Shown: positions 25,161-35,510, numbered from the stretch's first letter. The stretch is DNA of 64,000 bases from Halalkalicoccus paucihalophilus (GCF_001593955.1 NZ_LTAZ01000004.1:372001-436000), one strand, 5' to 3'. Notes: generated from the sequence alone by a model not told the origin. A program made the numbers and translations.

Positions 25161-27257
25161 ATGACCGATCACGTGACGGCCCTCCTCGACGAACTCGACC
25201 TCGAGGAGAAGGTCAGCCTCGTCCACGGCGCGATCGATCCCGCCGGCACCGCAACCGGCTATCTGCCGGGCGTCGAGCGTCTCGACATCCCGCCGCTGCG
25301 CCTCGTCGACGGGCCGGTCGGCGTTCGGATCCCCGGTCGGAAGGCGACCGCGTTTCCGGCCTCCCTCGCGCTCGCGGCGTCGTTCGATCCGAGTCTGGGG
25401 CGCGAACAGGGGGCGGCGATGGGCCGCGAGGCGAACGCCCACGATCAGGACGTCCTCCTCGGTCCCGGGACCAACATCGTGCGCGTCCCCCACTGCGGTC
25501 GGAACTTCGAGTACTTCTCGGAGGACCCCGTCCACTCGCTTTCGTTCGCCCGCGCGGTCGTCGAGGGGATCCAGTCCGAGGACGTGCTCGCCTGCGTGAA
25601 ACACTACGTCGCGAACAACCAAGAGACGAACCGGACGACGGTCGACGTCGCCGTCGACGAGCGGACGCTCAGAGAGCTCTACCTCCCGGCGTTCCGCGCG
25701 GCCGTCGACGCCGGCGTCGGGTCGGTCATGGCGGCGTACAACGCCGTCGACGGGACGCCGATGAGCGAGCACGAGCGTCTGCTTCGGGGGGTTCTCAAGG
25801 ACGAGTGGGGGTTCGACGGGTTCGTCACCTCCGACTGGTTCGGCACCGAGGACGCGGTCCGGTCCGCGACCGGCGGCCTCGACGTCGAAATGCCCGGTAT
25901 CTCCGGCGAGGCGTTCGCGGCCCTCGTCGGGATGGACGACGGCGAAAACGACCAGTCCGGGGAGTCCGACGGCGGCATGCCGGACATGGCGAACATCGCG
26001 CGGTTCGAGGCGAACCTCGCCGCCGCAATCGAGGCCGGCGACGTCCCGCGCGAGCGACTCGACGACATGGTGGCACGCGTGCTCACCGGGATGAAACGTA
26101 TCGGCCGCCTCGACGGCGAGCGCCCCGAGGGATCGCTTGATGCGCCCGCCCACCGCACGCTCGCCGAGCGGATCGCCGTGCGCGGGACCGTCCTGCTCGC
26201 GAACGACGGCGTGTTGCCGCTCGACGACGACGCGGACGTCGCACTCGTCGGCTCGAACGTCGACACCGCGATCCTCGGCGGCGGCGGGTCCTCGGAGGTC
26301 ACGCCGTTCGTCCGGTCGAGCCCCGCCGACGGCGTGACCGAGCGCGCCGACGGGGACGTGACCGTCGCGCACGGCCTCCCGCCGATCGCGGACCCGTCGT
26401 TTTTCGACGCGACCACGTCCGAAGACGGGGAAACGGCCGCGTCGGACGACCGATCGATCGACGACGCCGTCGAGGCCGCCCGTGGGGCCGACACCGCGGT
26501 CGTGTTCGTCCGGGACCGGGCGACCGAAGCCCGAGACCGCCCGGACCTGCGCCTCCCGGGAGAGCAGGACGACCTGATCGAGGCCGTCGCCGAGGCCACC
26601 GACCGGACGGTCGTCGTTATCAACTCGAGCGGGCCGGTCGAACTCCCGTGGCGCGAGGAGGTGGGCGCGATCATCGAGAACTGGTATCCGGGGCAGGCCC
26701 ACGGGGACGCCATCGCGTCGGTGCTCTACGGCGACAGCGACCCCGGCGGCCGGCTTCCGGTGACGTTCGCGGCGGAGTCGGCGTATCCGACGGCGACGAC
26801 CGCCCGGTTCCCGGGTGAGGGCGGCGTCGTCAAGTATACCGAGGGACGCCTGGTCGGCTACCGGCACTTCGAGGCCACCGAACACGAGGCGGTCTACCCG
26901 TTCGGGCACGGGCGCTCGTACGCGGCGTTCGCCTACCGCGACGCCGAGCAGGTGGACGGTTCGACGGTGCGTGTCACCGTCGAGAACACGTCCTCGCGGG
27001 CGGGCCGCGAGGTCGTACAGGCGTATGTGCGCTCGACCGGAGCGGGGCGCGCGGACGAACCGAGACGGGAACTCGCCGGGTTCGCGTCCGTGCGTGTCCC
27101 TGCAGGGGAGTCGGTCGCGGTCGATATCGACCTCCACAAACAGGCGTTCGTCCGATACGGCGACGACGGCTGGCGGAACTCGGAGGGACCGTTCGTCGTC
27201 GACGTGGCCCGCTCCGCGACCGACCGCCGGCTCAGCGTCGACCTCCGACGCGAGTGA
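25161..27257 (+). CDS. Glycoside hydrolase family 3 beta-glucosidase-type enzyme
   Basis: A 698-residue GH3 protein. Domain order is TIM barrel (1-330), alpha/beta sandwich (about 345-560) and fibronectin-III-like domain (590-690). The catalytic nucleophile is D225 in FVTSDWFGTEDAV; substrate-binding motifs DGPVGVR, GPGTNIVR and KHYVANNQETNR are intact. The acid/base Glu should lie in the GGGGSSEVTPF loop. There is no signal peptide, so it acts on imported oligosaccharides or glycosides in the cytoplasm. No sugar transporter gene is adjacent. Confidence 0.93.
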   Translation: MTDHVTALLDELDLEEKVSLVHGAIDPAGTATGYLPGVERLDIPPLRLVDGPVGVRIPGRKATAFPASLALAASFDPSLGREQGAAMGREANAHDQDVLLGPGTNIVRVPHCGRNFEYFSEDPVHSLSFARAVVEGIQSEDVLACVKHYVANNQETNRTTVDVAVDERTLRELYLPAFRAAVDAGVGSVMAAYNAVDGTPMSEHERLLRGVLKDEWGFDGFVTSDWFGTEDAVRSATGGLDVEMPGISGEAFAALVGMDDGENDQSGESDGGMPDMANIARFEANLAAAIEAGDVPRERLDDMVARVLTGMKRIGRLDGERPEGSLDAPAHRTLAERIAVRGTVLLANDGVLPLDDDADVALVGSNVDTAILGGGGSSEVTPFVRSSPADGVTERADGDVTVAHGLPPIADPSFFDATTSEDGETAASDDRSIDDAVEAARGADTAVVFVRDRATEARDRPDLRLPGEQDDLIEAVAEATDRTVVVINSSGPVELPWREEVGAIIENWYPGQAHGDAIASVLYGDSDPGGRLPVTFAAESAYPTATTARFPGEGGVVKYTEGRLVGYRHFEATEHEAVYPFGHGRSYAAFAYRDAEQVDGSTVRVTVENTSSRAGREVVQAYVRSTGAGRADEPRRELAGFASVRVPAGESVAVDIDLHKQAFVRYGDDGWRNSEGPFVVDVARSATDRRLSVDLRRE

Positions 27258-27410
27258 GCGACCCGAGCGGCGAGAACCACCGACCCGACAGACCGCCGTT
27301 AGAAGCCGTCTAGAACCCCTACCGTGGCATTGCCGGTGTAGTGCTTCCCCGACCGACGGCTTGCGAAACGGTCAATATATCTATATGTCTAGAAATATAT
27401 TATATATCGT

Positions 27411-28700
27411 ATGGATAGGAGACGATTCATCGAACTGACGGCCGCAACGGCGGGAACGGGCGTCGCGCTTGCAGGAGGTATGGCGAGCGAGGAGATCAAG
27501 GACGGAGAGCCCGCCGAGAACGACATCGAGACTGGCGATGAGCCCGCGGGAAACGAGTCCGAGGAGGAAAAACCCGAACCGGAAGGCGGCGATGGTCGCC
27601 CGTTCACGCACTACGACCTCGACGTTCTCGACGAACGATCGATGGGCCATCCCGTCTGGGTCGATCAGCACGGACGCATCTACGGGCGTGACAGTCCTCG
27701 CGTGGTGGTCAGCGACGACTGGTGGGAGACCACCGAGGTGCTCTACTCCTTCGAGGAGGAGGGGACCAGAGAGGAGTACGTCCAGATGGTCATCGTTCCC
27801 GACAGCGGACGGATCATCGCCGCGACCGGGGGGCGAGGCGAGACCGGCGGGAAGGTCCACCTCATCGACGAGGACCTCGAGGGTGCGGAACTGCTCTACC
27901 AGTTCGACTACGGACGCGTCTCGAACGAGTTCGGTCACGCCGTCTACGGCGACATCGTCGTGGTCGGCACGTACGCGCTGTCGCAGTTCGGTGCGGGCAG
28001 ACACGCAAACGAGGTGATCCTCTCGACCGATGGTGGAGAATCCTTCGAGAAGGTCCTCGAACCCGAACTCCACACCACCGACGCGGCGAACCACCACATC
28101 CACGACGTCGAGTACGACCCGTACGCGGAACGCATCTGGGTCGCGATCGGCGATCACGGCAACTCCCAACTCTACTGGAGCGACGATCTGGGCGACTCGT
28201 GGAGCGAGATCGACGACCGGGGCGACATCACGATGGTCACGCAGGTCGCCGCGTTCAAAGACTGCGTCGTCCTCGATACCGACGGCGTCCCCGAAGGGAT
28301 CATGCGCTGGGAGCGTGACGGTCCCGACGACGAGCCCGACGGCGCCGATTCGTTCGAGCGCGTCCACGTCGAGATCGAGACCGACCCCGACGATGACGTC
28401 ATGGAGCTGTACGCCCGGCGGCGCTGGCACGTTCGTGAAAACCTCGAGGAGGGACGCGAACTCTGCCTGATGCCATTCGGGTACTCCACCATGCACGACA
28501 CCGCGAGCGACTCGGTGGTGCTCGCGAGCGTCGACGGCGACGAGTGGTATGAACTCCACCGGACCGAGACCCGCGAGATCCTGCTCTCGAACGTCATGGG
28601 GCCGCTGTCGATGGACGGCGACCGGCGAACGCTCGTCTCCGACAGTTTCCAGGCGGGGGGCTATCAGATCGATGCGACGGTGCCGAAGTTCTGGGAGTGA
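27411..28700 (+). CDS. Tat-exported BNR/sialidase-like beta-propeller
   Basis: A 429-residue secreted protein. The N-terminus MDRRRFIELTAATAGTGVALA is a clear Tat signal, followed by a charged linker (to about residue 65). The mature part has repeated short motifs of Asp-box type (LSTDGGESFEKV near 205, WSDDLGDSWSEI near 255), typical of BNR/sialidase-like beta-propellers, and GH/W-rich spacers. No catalytic Tyr/Glu pair of a true sialidase can be assigned. The upstream 60 bp are extremely AT-rich (27372-27408) and hold the promoter; the leader is short. It likely binds surface polysaccharide or protein. Confidence 0.8.
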   Translation: MDRRRFIELTAATAGTGVALAGGMASEEIKDGEPAENDIETGDEPAGNESEEEKPEPEGGDGRPFTHYDLDVLDERSMGHPVWVDQHGRIYGRDSPRVVVSDDWWETTEVLYSFEEEGTREEYVQMVIVPDSGRIIAATGGRGETGGKVHLIDEDLEGAELLYQFDYGRVSNEFGHAVYGDIVVVGTYALSQFGAGRHANEVILSTDGGESFEKVLEPELHTTDAANHHIHDVEYDPYAERIWVAIGDHGNSQLYWSDDLGDSWSEIDDRGDITMVTQVAAFKDCVVLDTDGVPEGIMRWERDGPDDEPDGADSFERVHVEIETDPDDDVMELYARRRWHVRENLEEGRELCLMPFGYSTMHDTASDSVVLASVDGDEWYELHRTETREILLSNVMGPLSMDGDRRTLVSDSFQAGGYQIDATVPKFWE

Positions 28701-29051
28701 CCCCTCGGAACGCTTCCCGGCCGCTGACGACCACCGACGACGTCTCGGAGGACGAAACACCAGCCGGGAGCCGGTTGGACGGTGACGGGCCGGGCTACGA
28801 GAAGTCGTAGTGAGAGACCGGTTCGAGAGGGAGAATCGCAGTGCCTCTGACGTTTCGCACAGCACATTACCGATAGCGCCGGAATGTTGTCAATGTATCG
28901 TAACAAATCGCACATGTGTCTGACGTTCGTCCGACGGAGCGCGTTCCGAACACGGTCACGATGCTCCCGTGATCGACGGCGATTATCGTGATACGTGTGC
29001 ACCCGTCACAGTCTATCACGTATAACTCGTTTGGCCGCCGACGGTCGACCG
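28701..29051. other. Intergenic, 351 bp, with one GTGCCTCTGAC repeat
   Basis: No gene. GTGCCTCTGAC at 28841-28851 is the same 11-mer that recurs at 48322, 48969 and (as TGCCTCTGAC) 48885. An AT-richer patch follows to 28920. Confidence 0.35.
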
Positions 29052-29867
29052 ATGTTCGACCCGACACACCTCACCTACGAGATCGAAGACAGCACGGCCC
29101 TGATTCGCCTCGATCGCCCCGGGAAGCTCAACGCGTTGAGCGAGGCGCTCGTCGCCGAACTCGACGCGGGGATGCACCGAGCGGTCGACGACGGGGTTCG
29201 AGCGGTGGTGCTGACCGGCACCGGCGAGGCGTTCTCGTCGGGCTACGATCTGACCGAGTCCGGAGGCACACCCGAGTCGGGATCGCTTCCATCGGTCGAG
29301 GACGGACTCGACCGCCAGCGACGCGTCCTTCCAGTGTTCGAGACGATCCACGAGCTCCCGGTCCCGGTGATCGCGGCGGTCAACGGTCACGCGCTCGCGG
29401 GCGGATCGGACCTCGCACTCACCTGTGATCTGACGATCGCCGGCGAATCCGCGACGTTCGGCTACCCCGGCGTTCGGATGGGTGGCCTGTCGCTGTCGCT
29501 CGTCTATCCGTTCGTCATGGGGATCAAACACGCCAGAGAACTCATGTACACCGGCAAGACGATCGACGCCGCGGAGGCCGAGCGGATCGGCATGGTGAAC
29601 CGGACCGTCCCGGACGAGGAACTCATGGACGCGGCCTTCGAGGAGGTCGACGCGATCAAGAAGACGCCGCGTGCGACCCTTCGGATCACGAAGCACATGC
29701 TCAATGACGTCGTGGAGATGCAGGGATACCGACCGGCAGTCAGAAACAGCGGGTACATGGCGACGCTGTCACACCAGACGGAGTACGGGAAGACGTTCTT
29801 CGAGATCCGCGAAAACGAGGGGATAGGCGCGGCGATCGAGTGGATGAACGAAACCGACAAACCCTGA
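29052..29867 (+). CDS. Enoyl-CoA hydratase/isomerase (crotonase) family protein
   Basis: A 271-residue crotonase-fold protein. The oxyanion-hole motifs are AFSSGYDLTE (first hydrogen-bonding NH) and AVNGHALAGGSDLALTCD (second), the latter with the family GG pair. The usual catalytic Glu positions cannot be assigned with certainty. Members hydrate, isomerise or cleave acyl-CoA thioesters in beta-oxidation or related routes. It is a single gene with no other fatty-acid gene nearby. The ATG at 29052 is chosen because conserved sequence begins at THLTYEIEDS; an upstream in-frame start at 28995 would add a non-homologous peptide. Confidence 0.9.
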   Translation: MFDPTHLTYEIEDSTALIRLDRPGKLNALSEALVAELDAGMHRAVDDGVRAVVLTGTGEAFSSGYDLTESGGTPESGSLPSVEDGLDRQRRVLPVFETIHELPVPVIAAVNGHALAGGSDLALTCDLTIAGESATFGYPGVRMGGLSLSLVYPFVMGIKHARELMYTGKTIDAAEAERIGMVNRTVPDEELMDAAFEEVDAIKKTPRATLRITKHMLNDVVEMQGYRPAVRNSGYMATLSHQTEYGKTFFEIRENEGIGAAIEWMNETDKP

Positions 29868-30097
29868 GCGCGACCGCCTGACCGAAAACCGGTCGTGATC
29901 GATCCCCCGGTAGTGGACGAATCCACCCTCGTTCCGGGGGAGATCCGTCCCGCCAGTCGCCCCTGCGGGAAGCGTGGCGTGGCTCCCAGCCACTCCGGGT
30001 CGCTCGCTGGACCCGTAAACGAGTGACGTCGGTTCGAGTACGTAGTTGAGCCACGAAACGGCAACCATTATATAATATAATTTTTTAACTAAAATTA

Positions 30098-30325
30098 ATG
30101 GCTTCAGTACTGGTTGACGGACTGCTGGTAACGGGCGCAATCGAGTGGGTCGGTCCGGTCCCGTTCGTGCTCTCGTTGGAGGAGGTGGTCTCAATCGGGC
30201 TGACAGTCGGGTTGGGAATCGCGTGTCTCTACGTCTGGTGGGTGGGGGAGTCGGTGAGAGAGTTCGCGTTCGAATCCGACGCGGAGGCGAATACGGTCAC
30301 TCGTGGACTATGGGAGCGGAACTGA
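30098..30325 (+). CDS. Small single-span membrane protein, unknown
   Basis: A 75-residue protein with one strong hydrophobic span (VVSIGLTVGLGIACLYVWWV) and a polar acidic tail. An AT-rich promoter (TATAATATAA, 30070-30080) sits close to the ATG, fitting a leaderless message. It is convergent with the AmiS gene and 34 bp from its stop. I do not recognise a family. Confidence 0.55.
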   Translation: MASVLVDGLLVTGAIEWVGPVPFVLSLEEVVSIGLTVGLGIACLYVWWVGESVREFAFESDAEANTVTRGLWERN

Positions 30326-30359
30326 GGGAGGAACGTTCGAGTCGGAGTCGCTGTCGGCG

Positions 30360-30896
30360 TTATGCCCACGGCCACCAACCGCCCGCCATCACGAACCCAG
30401 CGCCCGCCGTCACGATACCGACGATCGCAGTGTACCACCCGATCGGTGTCGTGTATTCGTTCCGCTCGAGGCCCAAGAGAACGAAAAACGCGGCCCAGAG
30501 GACCGCCCAAATCCACCACAGCCCCGCGAGTCCGAGATCGCCGTTCAGCAGAACGATGTAGCCGGTCGGTGCCGCAACGGCGGCCACGAACGCACAGTAC
30601 CATCCGAACGAGCGTTGATCATCGATCCCCCGAATCGCGTTCGCGCCGACCCAGAGATACGTAAACGAGAACAGGAGCGTCCCGGCGGCGTTGAACGCGT
30701 CGGCGGTCCGGTATTCGCCGAACGCCCAGAGCTCTCCAAACGCCCACCACATCGCGATCAGGAAGGTGAGAGCGCCGACGAAGAAGTTCAAGATCGCAAC
30801 GTCGTCACCCGTTGCGCGACCCAACAACCAGATCCCGTTGATGATCAGCACGGCTCCGACGAAAAGCAGTCCCATCCCCAGTATTCCGTATGGCAT
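30360..30896 (-). CDS. AmiS/UreI family amide/urea channel
   Basis: A 178-residue protein with six hydrophobic spans, matching AmiS/UreI in length. It has the conserved N-terminal GLLFVGAVLIINGIWLLG span and W-rich loops (AMWWAFGEL, LAGLWWIWAVLWA) of this family. AmiS and UreI are pores for small amides or urea. The formamidase/acetamidase at 32884 gives a clear partner: entry of amide through this channel, then hydrolysis. It is divergent from the chaperonin gene at 31084, with an AT-rich shared promoter around 30960-30995. Confidence 0.9.
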   Translation of the reverse strand: MPYGILGMGLLFVGAVLIINGIWLLGRATGDDVAILNFFVGALTFLIAMWWAFGELWAFGEYRTADAFNAAGTLLFSFTYLWVGANAIRGIDDQRSFGWYCAFVAAVAAPTGYIVLLNGDLGLAGLWWIWAVLWAAFFVLLGLERNEYTTPIGWYTAIVGIVTAGAGFVMAGGWWPWA

Positions 30897-31083
30897 TGTA
30901 TCGGTGTCCGGCGTGTCTCACGGCGCGCTCTACCTGCCGTGACTGTTGCTGAACTGTTGTCCTATTCACATTTATAATTAATTATGATCTACCCATAACG
31001 GTCTGTGACACAATCAACGAGGGGAATGGTGTGAATCGAATGTCATCTTTATGTGCGAGCCCCGCAACCGAACTGGTGAGAGC

Positions 31084-32736
31084 ATGAATCACGGGCAGAT
31101 CGGGTTGACGCGCCTCAACGGGGAGCTGCATCGCCTTCGAGACCGCGACGCTCAGGAGTTCACTATCGATGCGGGAATCGCTGTCGCGGATCTGGTTCGG
31201 ACGACGCTGGGACCGAACGGGCTCGACAAGATGCTCGTCGATTCCGGACGGATCGTCGTCACGAACGATGGAGCCAGCATCCTCGATCGGATGGGGATCG
31301 ATCATCCGACCGCGAAGGTGTTCGTAGAGACCGCGGCGAGCCAGAACGCCCGCGTCGGTGACGGGACGACGACCGCGGTGATCGTCGCGGCCGAACTCCT
31401 CCGGAACGCGACCGGCCTGCTCGATCGCGGGATCCACCCGACCGCGATAACGAACGGCTATCAACTGGCGTCGAAGCATGCGACGGCAACGCTGGCGGCG
31501 AACGCGATCGAGGTCGATCGGGACGACACCGACACGCTCGAACGAACCGTGCAGACGGCGGTTACGGGAAAGTGGGATCGGGACGCAGCAGCGCGATTCG
31601 CGGCGTTGACCGTGCGAGCGGTTCGGTCCGTCGAGGGCGGCGGTAAAGCGGGGCTCGATCGCCTGACACTGAAAGCGTTTCCCGGCGGTTCGCTCGCGGA
31701 CGCGGAACTCGTGGAGGGATTGGCGATCGATCTGGGGAGTTCCTCGACGACGCTCGTCTCGCCCGACGCCGAACTCCCGACGGTCTTCGAGGACGCGAGG
31801 ATCGCCCTGATCGATGACCAACTGACCATCGAGACGGCCGATGCCGTCTCACGGGTCAGTATCGATAGCCCGGACGACCGGACGGCGTTCACCGAGTACG
31901 AGGAGTCGATCTACTCGGAGTACGTGACCGATCTCGTCGACGCCGGTGTCGACGTCGTCTTCTGCCAGAAATCGATCGATGAACCCGTCCGATCGCTGTT
32001 GGCCAACGCGGGAATCGTCCCGGTCGAACGCACACGGCAGGACGAACTGCACAAACTCGCTCGGACGACCGGAGCGGAGCCGGTACAATCGACCGACGAA
32101 CTCGGCCCCCGATCGGTCGGACGCGCGACGACCGTCGAACGGCGGCCGATCAACACGACGGAACTGATCGTCGTCCGGACGCCTGCAGCCGAACACCGGT
32201 CGTTGATCCTCCGCGGTGGGACGGTCCACGTCGCCGAAGAAACGAAACGGATCGTCGAGACGTGTATTCGAAGCCTCGTGGCGTTGCTGGAGGAGTCGGC
32301 CGTCGTTCCGGGGGGTGGCGCACCCGAAATCGAACTCGCGTACCGTCTGCGCTCGTATGCGGACGGTGTCGACGGTCGCGAACAGTTCGCGGTCGGGGCG
32401 TTCGCGGACGCCCTCGAATCCGTTCCACGGACGCTCGCCAGCACGGCGGGGATGGATCCCATCGATACGATACTCGCACTCCGGACCGAACACGACCGAG
32501 GGAACCAGTACGATGGTATCGACGTCGAGTCGCGTCGAATCGGGGATCTGGCCGAGAAACGGGTCTTTGACCCGCTCCGTGTGCGACAGCGAGCGTTGGT
32601 AAACGCCACCGAAGCGGCGAACACGCTCTTGCGCGTGGACGACGTTATCGCAGCCAGCCGGTCGGCGGAGGGTCACGGCCACGACCACGGGACGAGTTCG
32701 GACAGCGGTGGCTACCCGTGGGCGATCGGACACTAA
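31084..32736 (+). CDS. Divergent group II chaperonin (thermosome/CCT-like)
   Basis: A 550-residue TCP-1/cpn60 family protein. The ATP-site signatures are kept: [21 protein letters not shown] (from residue 42) and GDGTTTAV (92-99), and [15 protein letters not shown] near residue 405. The apical [10 protein letters not shown] segment is also present. It differs from standard haloarchaeal thermosome subunits in the equatorial and apical regions (for example TGKWDRDAA) and ends not in a GGM-repeat but in a His/Gly/Ser tail (EGHGHDHG then YPWAIGH). It is flanked by amiS and the formamidase, so it may serve enzymes of this island. ATG at 31084 is chosen. Confidence 0.88.
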   Translation: MNHGQIGLTRLNGELHRLRDRDAQEFTIDAGIAVADLVRTTLGPNGLDKMLVDSGRIVVTNDGASILDRMGIDHPTAKVFVETAASQNARVGDGTTTAVIVAAELLRNATGLLDRGIHPTAITNGYQLASKHATATLAANAIEVDRDDTDTLERTVQTAVTGKWDRDAAARFAALTVRAVRSVEGGGKAGLDRLTLKAFPGGSLADAELVEGLAIDLGSSSTTLVSPDAELPTVFEDARIALIDDQLTIETADAVSRVSIDSPDDRTAFTEYEESIYSEYVTDLVDAGVDVVFCQKSIDEPVRSLLANAGIVPVERTRQDELHKLARTTGAEPVQSTDELGPRSVGRATTVERRPINTTELIVVRTPAAEHRSLILRGGTVHVAEETKRIVETCIRSLVALLEESAVVPGGGAPEIELAYRLRSYADGVDGREQFAVGAFADALESVPRTLASTAGMDPIDTILALRTEHDRGNQYDGIDVESRRIGDLAEKRVFDPLRVRQRALVNATEAANTLLRVDDVIAASRSAEGHGHDHGTSSDSGGYPWAIGH

Positions 32737-32883
32737 CGCTCCGGATCGGACCGATATCGCACGACGTCCCGTCGGCGAACCCTGCTGTGCTGTGCTGTGT
32801 GGGTGTCTCCGAAGACGGATACTGCTCGGAATACAATAGTTGGATATCTATAAGGTGTCTCGTATCATGTCGTATGTTGTCGT

Positions 32884-34155
32884 ATGCCAGAAACCGTAAT
32901 AGAAGTCGACGTAGAGGCCCCACCGGACGACCAACCGACGTCGGTCCACAACCGGTGGCATCCGGACATCCCCTCGGTGGTGACGGTCGATCCGGGTGAT
33001 CGGGTTCGTGTCGAGTGCCTCGATTGGACCGGCGGTCAGATCACCGACGACGACAACGCAAACGAGGTCCGTGACGTCGATCTCAATCAGGTCCACTACC
33101 TGAGTGGGCCGATCGAGGTCGCGGGTGCCGAGCCCGGTGACCTCCTCGTCATGGACATCCTCGATATCGGCGCGCTCAACGAGCGCTGGGAGTACGGCTT
33201 TACCGGCATCTTCTCCCAGCAGAACGGTGGGGGATTCCTCACCGATCACTTCCCCGATGCGGCGAAGGCGATCTGGGACCTCCACGGGACGAAAACGAGT
33301 TCCCGGCACATCCCCGACGTGCGCTTCGAAGGGATGATCCACCCCGGACTGGTCGGGACCGCGCCCTCGAAGGAACTGCTCGAGGCGTGGAACGACCGCG
33401 AGCAGGCGCTCATGGATCAGCACGCCGAAGACCCCGAATCGATCCACAACCACCCCACTGGCGAGGAGAACCCGCCCGTCGCCAACCCGCCGGATACGGA
33501 CGCGGCGATCATGGGTGAGCTGACCGACGACGAGGCCGAGGCGGCCGCCCAAGAGGCCGCCCGGACGGTTCCACCGCGGGAAAACGGCGGTAACTGCGAC
33601 ATCAAGGACCTCTCGCTCGGCACTCGCGTGTACTTCCCGGTGTTCGTCGAGGGGGGAAAGCTCTCGATGGGCGACATCCACTTCTCGCAGGGCGACGGCG
33701 AGATCACGTTCTGTGGGGCCATCGAGATGGCGGGCTATCTCGATATCGAACTCGATCTCATCAAGGACGGGATGGACACGCATGGAATCGACCACCCGAT
33801 CTTCGAACCCGGCCACCGCGGCCCCAACTTCGAGGACTACGTCGTTTTCGAGGGGTACTCCGTGACCGAGGACGGCGAGCAACACTACATCGACCCGCAC
33901 GTCGCCTACCGCCGTGCCGCCCTCGAAGCCATCGAGTACCTCAAGAAATTCGGCTACACCGGCGAGCAGGCCTACATGCTGCTTTCGACCGTACCGGTCG
34001 AGGGACGCCAGAGCGGGATGGTCGACATCCCCAACGCCTGTTCGACGCTCGCGATCCCCAAGGACGTCTTCGAGTTCGACATCAGTCCCACGGGGCTGGG
34101 CGAGTCGGCGGACCGCGGCCAGGTCGCGATAACCGACGATCCGCTCGGGAACTGA
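32884..34155 (+). CDS. Formamidase/acetamidase (FmdA/AmdA family)
   Basis: A 423-residue amidase that hydrolyses short amides such as formamide to acid and ammonia. Family features visible are the start HNRWHPDIPSVVTVDPGDRV, the metal-type DWTGGQI and YGFTGIF segments, MIHPGLVGTAPS, and the C-terminal SPDVDIPNAC-type region (MVDIPNACSTLAIPKDVF). The TATA-like ATATCTATAAG lies about 35 bp upstream, so the message is nearly leaderless. It shares the locus with the AmiS channel and a chaperonin paralogue. A cytoplasmic enzyme; nitrogen acquisition is the likely role. Confidence 0.92.
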   Translation: MPETVIEVDVEAPPDDQPTSVHNRWHPDIPSVVTVDPGDRVRVECLDWTGGQITDDDNANEVRDVDLNQVHYLSGPIEVAGAEPGDLLVMDILDIGALNERWEYGFTGIFSQQNGGGFLTDHFPDAAKAIWDLHGTKTSSRHIPDVRFEGMIHPGLVGTAPSKELLEAWNDREQALMDQHAEDPESIHNHPTGEENPPVANPPDTDAAIMGELTDDEAEAAAQEAARTVPPRENGGNCDIKDLSLGTRVYFPVFVEGGKLSMGDIHFSQGDGEITFCGAIEMAGYLDIELDLIKDGMDTHGIDHPIFEPGHRGPNFEDYVVFEGYSVTEDGEQHYIDPHVAYRRAALEAIEYLKKFGYTGEQAYMLLSTVPVEGRQSGMVDIPNACSTLAIPKDVFEFDISPTGLGESADRGQVAITDDPLGN

Positions 34156-34449
34156 CCTGCCTCCCCTCGCTCGCGGAGCGTCGACCCGTCGGATGTATCG
34201 TCGTCCCGTCGAACACGGGGCCACGAGACCGCCGATCGTAGTGACGTCGCGAAACCGACCTGAACGCCTTGCCCCGTCCATCGGCGAATCCGTCGTCGGT
34301 ATCCCCCGCGGCCGATCGTCCTATCCAGGCGACAGGGCTTTCGTGGTGACGTCGTGTTGTCGTTCGATCGGGTCCCGAGCCGGTCTGTGAACCGTTTCGT
34401 CGGACGTCGTGATCGTGTGGGAGACGTCGTGACCAGCCCGAGAGGCGCT

Positions 34450-35010
34450 CTATCGACGGTACTGCGCGACAACGGCGTCGAGGTCGAATCGATCGTGGAG
34501 CCAGGCGGCGAGTGCGAACGTCCCGACGCCGACCACGACGCCGGCGAGGGTATCCGAGAAGTAGTGCGTCCCGAGATAGACCCGGGAGACGGCTATCGCG
34601 GCCGCCAGGACGGTGACGGCGCCGAAGGGTAACAGGGAAGAACGACGAGCGCTCATCGCGTAGATCGTACCAGCGGCCGCGTGTCCGGACGGAAACGACG
34701 AGGTGACCGTTTCGGCCCCGCCAGTCACACAAACCGGGCCCGGGGGGAACGGCCGGTGGATCGTCCACATCAGCGTTCCGACGACGACGCCGGTGAGTGC
34801 AATCGCGAGTGTGGCCACGCGGAGTTCGTCGGTCCACCCTGCGAGATAACAGATACCGAGGAACACGATCGCCGCGGTGGCCGACCCGAGGCCCGTGATC
34901 GACGTCATCGCCTCCGTCAGGAGCGGGTTTCGCACCGCTAACGTCAACTCGACGACCCGGTGGTCGAGCCACACGACGAACTCCAGTAGTTCAGCACGGA
35001 CGGCGTCCAT
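34450..35010 (-). CDS. PAP2-family phosphatase, membrane
   Basis: A 186-residue protein with five to six hydrophobic spans. The PAP2 motifs 2 and 3 are clear: SSFPSGHAAAG (near 105-115) and SRVYLGTHYFSD (near 143-154) with the catalytic His pair. Motif 1 (KxxxxxxRP) is only partly recognisable as WTIHRPFPP. It dephosphorylates lipid pyrophosphates or phosphatidates on the outer face of the membrane. Neighbour on the same strand, 113 bp away, is a four-span membrane protein. Confidence 0.87.
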   Translation of the reverse strand: MDAVRAELLEFVVWLDHRVVELTLAVRNPLLTEAMTSITGLGSATAAIVFLGICYLAGWTDELRVATLAIALTGVVVGTLMWTIHRPFPPGPVCVTGGAETVTSSFPSGHAAAGTIYAMSARRSSLLPFGAVTVLAAAIAVSRVYLGTHYFSDTLAGVVVGVGTFALAAWLHDRFDLDAVVAQYRR

Positions 35011-35123
35011 ACCCCGACGCTACTTGCCGTGCCGGATTAATCTCACTGGTTGAAGCACCGATACGACAGCGGCGGACGAGCGCGTTACTCGAGACTCATG
35101 GGGACCACACGCGCGGTCACCGG

Positions 35124-35510
35124 TTATCGGCGCAACAGGACCACCAACACGGCGAGGAGGACGACCTGCGCGATCTTGTCGACGGCGTCCAGCGTGCCGA
35201 TGTCGGCGGGGAAAGACTTGTCCATTCCCACGAAGTTGACCCAGTACCAGAGGACGATCTGGACCAGTGTGAACGGAATGCCGACGGCGTAGACCGCTCT
35301 CCGGTGGAAGTCGACGAGCACGAGGACGACGGCCCCGATGAAGCCGAGGCCAGCGAGGACGAAACTGATGCCGAGCGGCGCGGGGAAAAACCACGCCCCG
35401 ATCAGGAGGTGGACGCCCGCCGAGACGAGGGCGGAGAGGATGCCGAGCCAGTGGATGCCGTCGAGCGTGTCGATACTGAGTGCCATCCCACGAGTCTCTG
35501 CCGTATCCAT
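35124..35510 (-). CDS. Four-span membrane protein (DUF7475-like)
   Basis: A 128-residue protein with four hydrophobic segments (VSAGVHLLIGAWFF, VLAGLGFIGAVVLVLV, PFTLVQIVLWYWVNFVG and the C-terminal VVLLAVLVVLLRR). The pattern is known from haloarchaeal DUF7475 proteins; I recall this from memory only. ATG at 35508-35510 is chosen; MALSID at 35486 is an alternative start. Function unknown. Confidence 0.68.
   Translation of the reverse strand: MDTAETRGMALSIDTLDGIHWLGILSALVSAGVHLLIGAWFFPAPLGISFVLAGLGFIGAVVLVLVDFHRRAVYAVGIPFTLVQIVLWYWVNFVGMDKSFPADIGTLDAVDKIAQVVLLAVLVVLLRR

Noticed and set aside
25029..27137. Long minus-strand frame joined to the aminotransferase
   Set aside because: It is antisense to the GH3 gene. 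The aminotransferase begins at 25028; the rest is a shadow.
30265..30290. GTTCGAATCC tRNA T-loop-like text
   Set aside because: Lies inside a small coding frame and no acceptor or anticodon stem can be paired around it.
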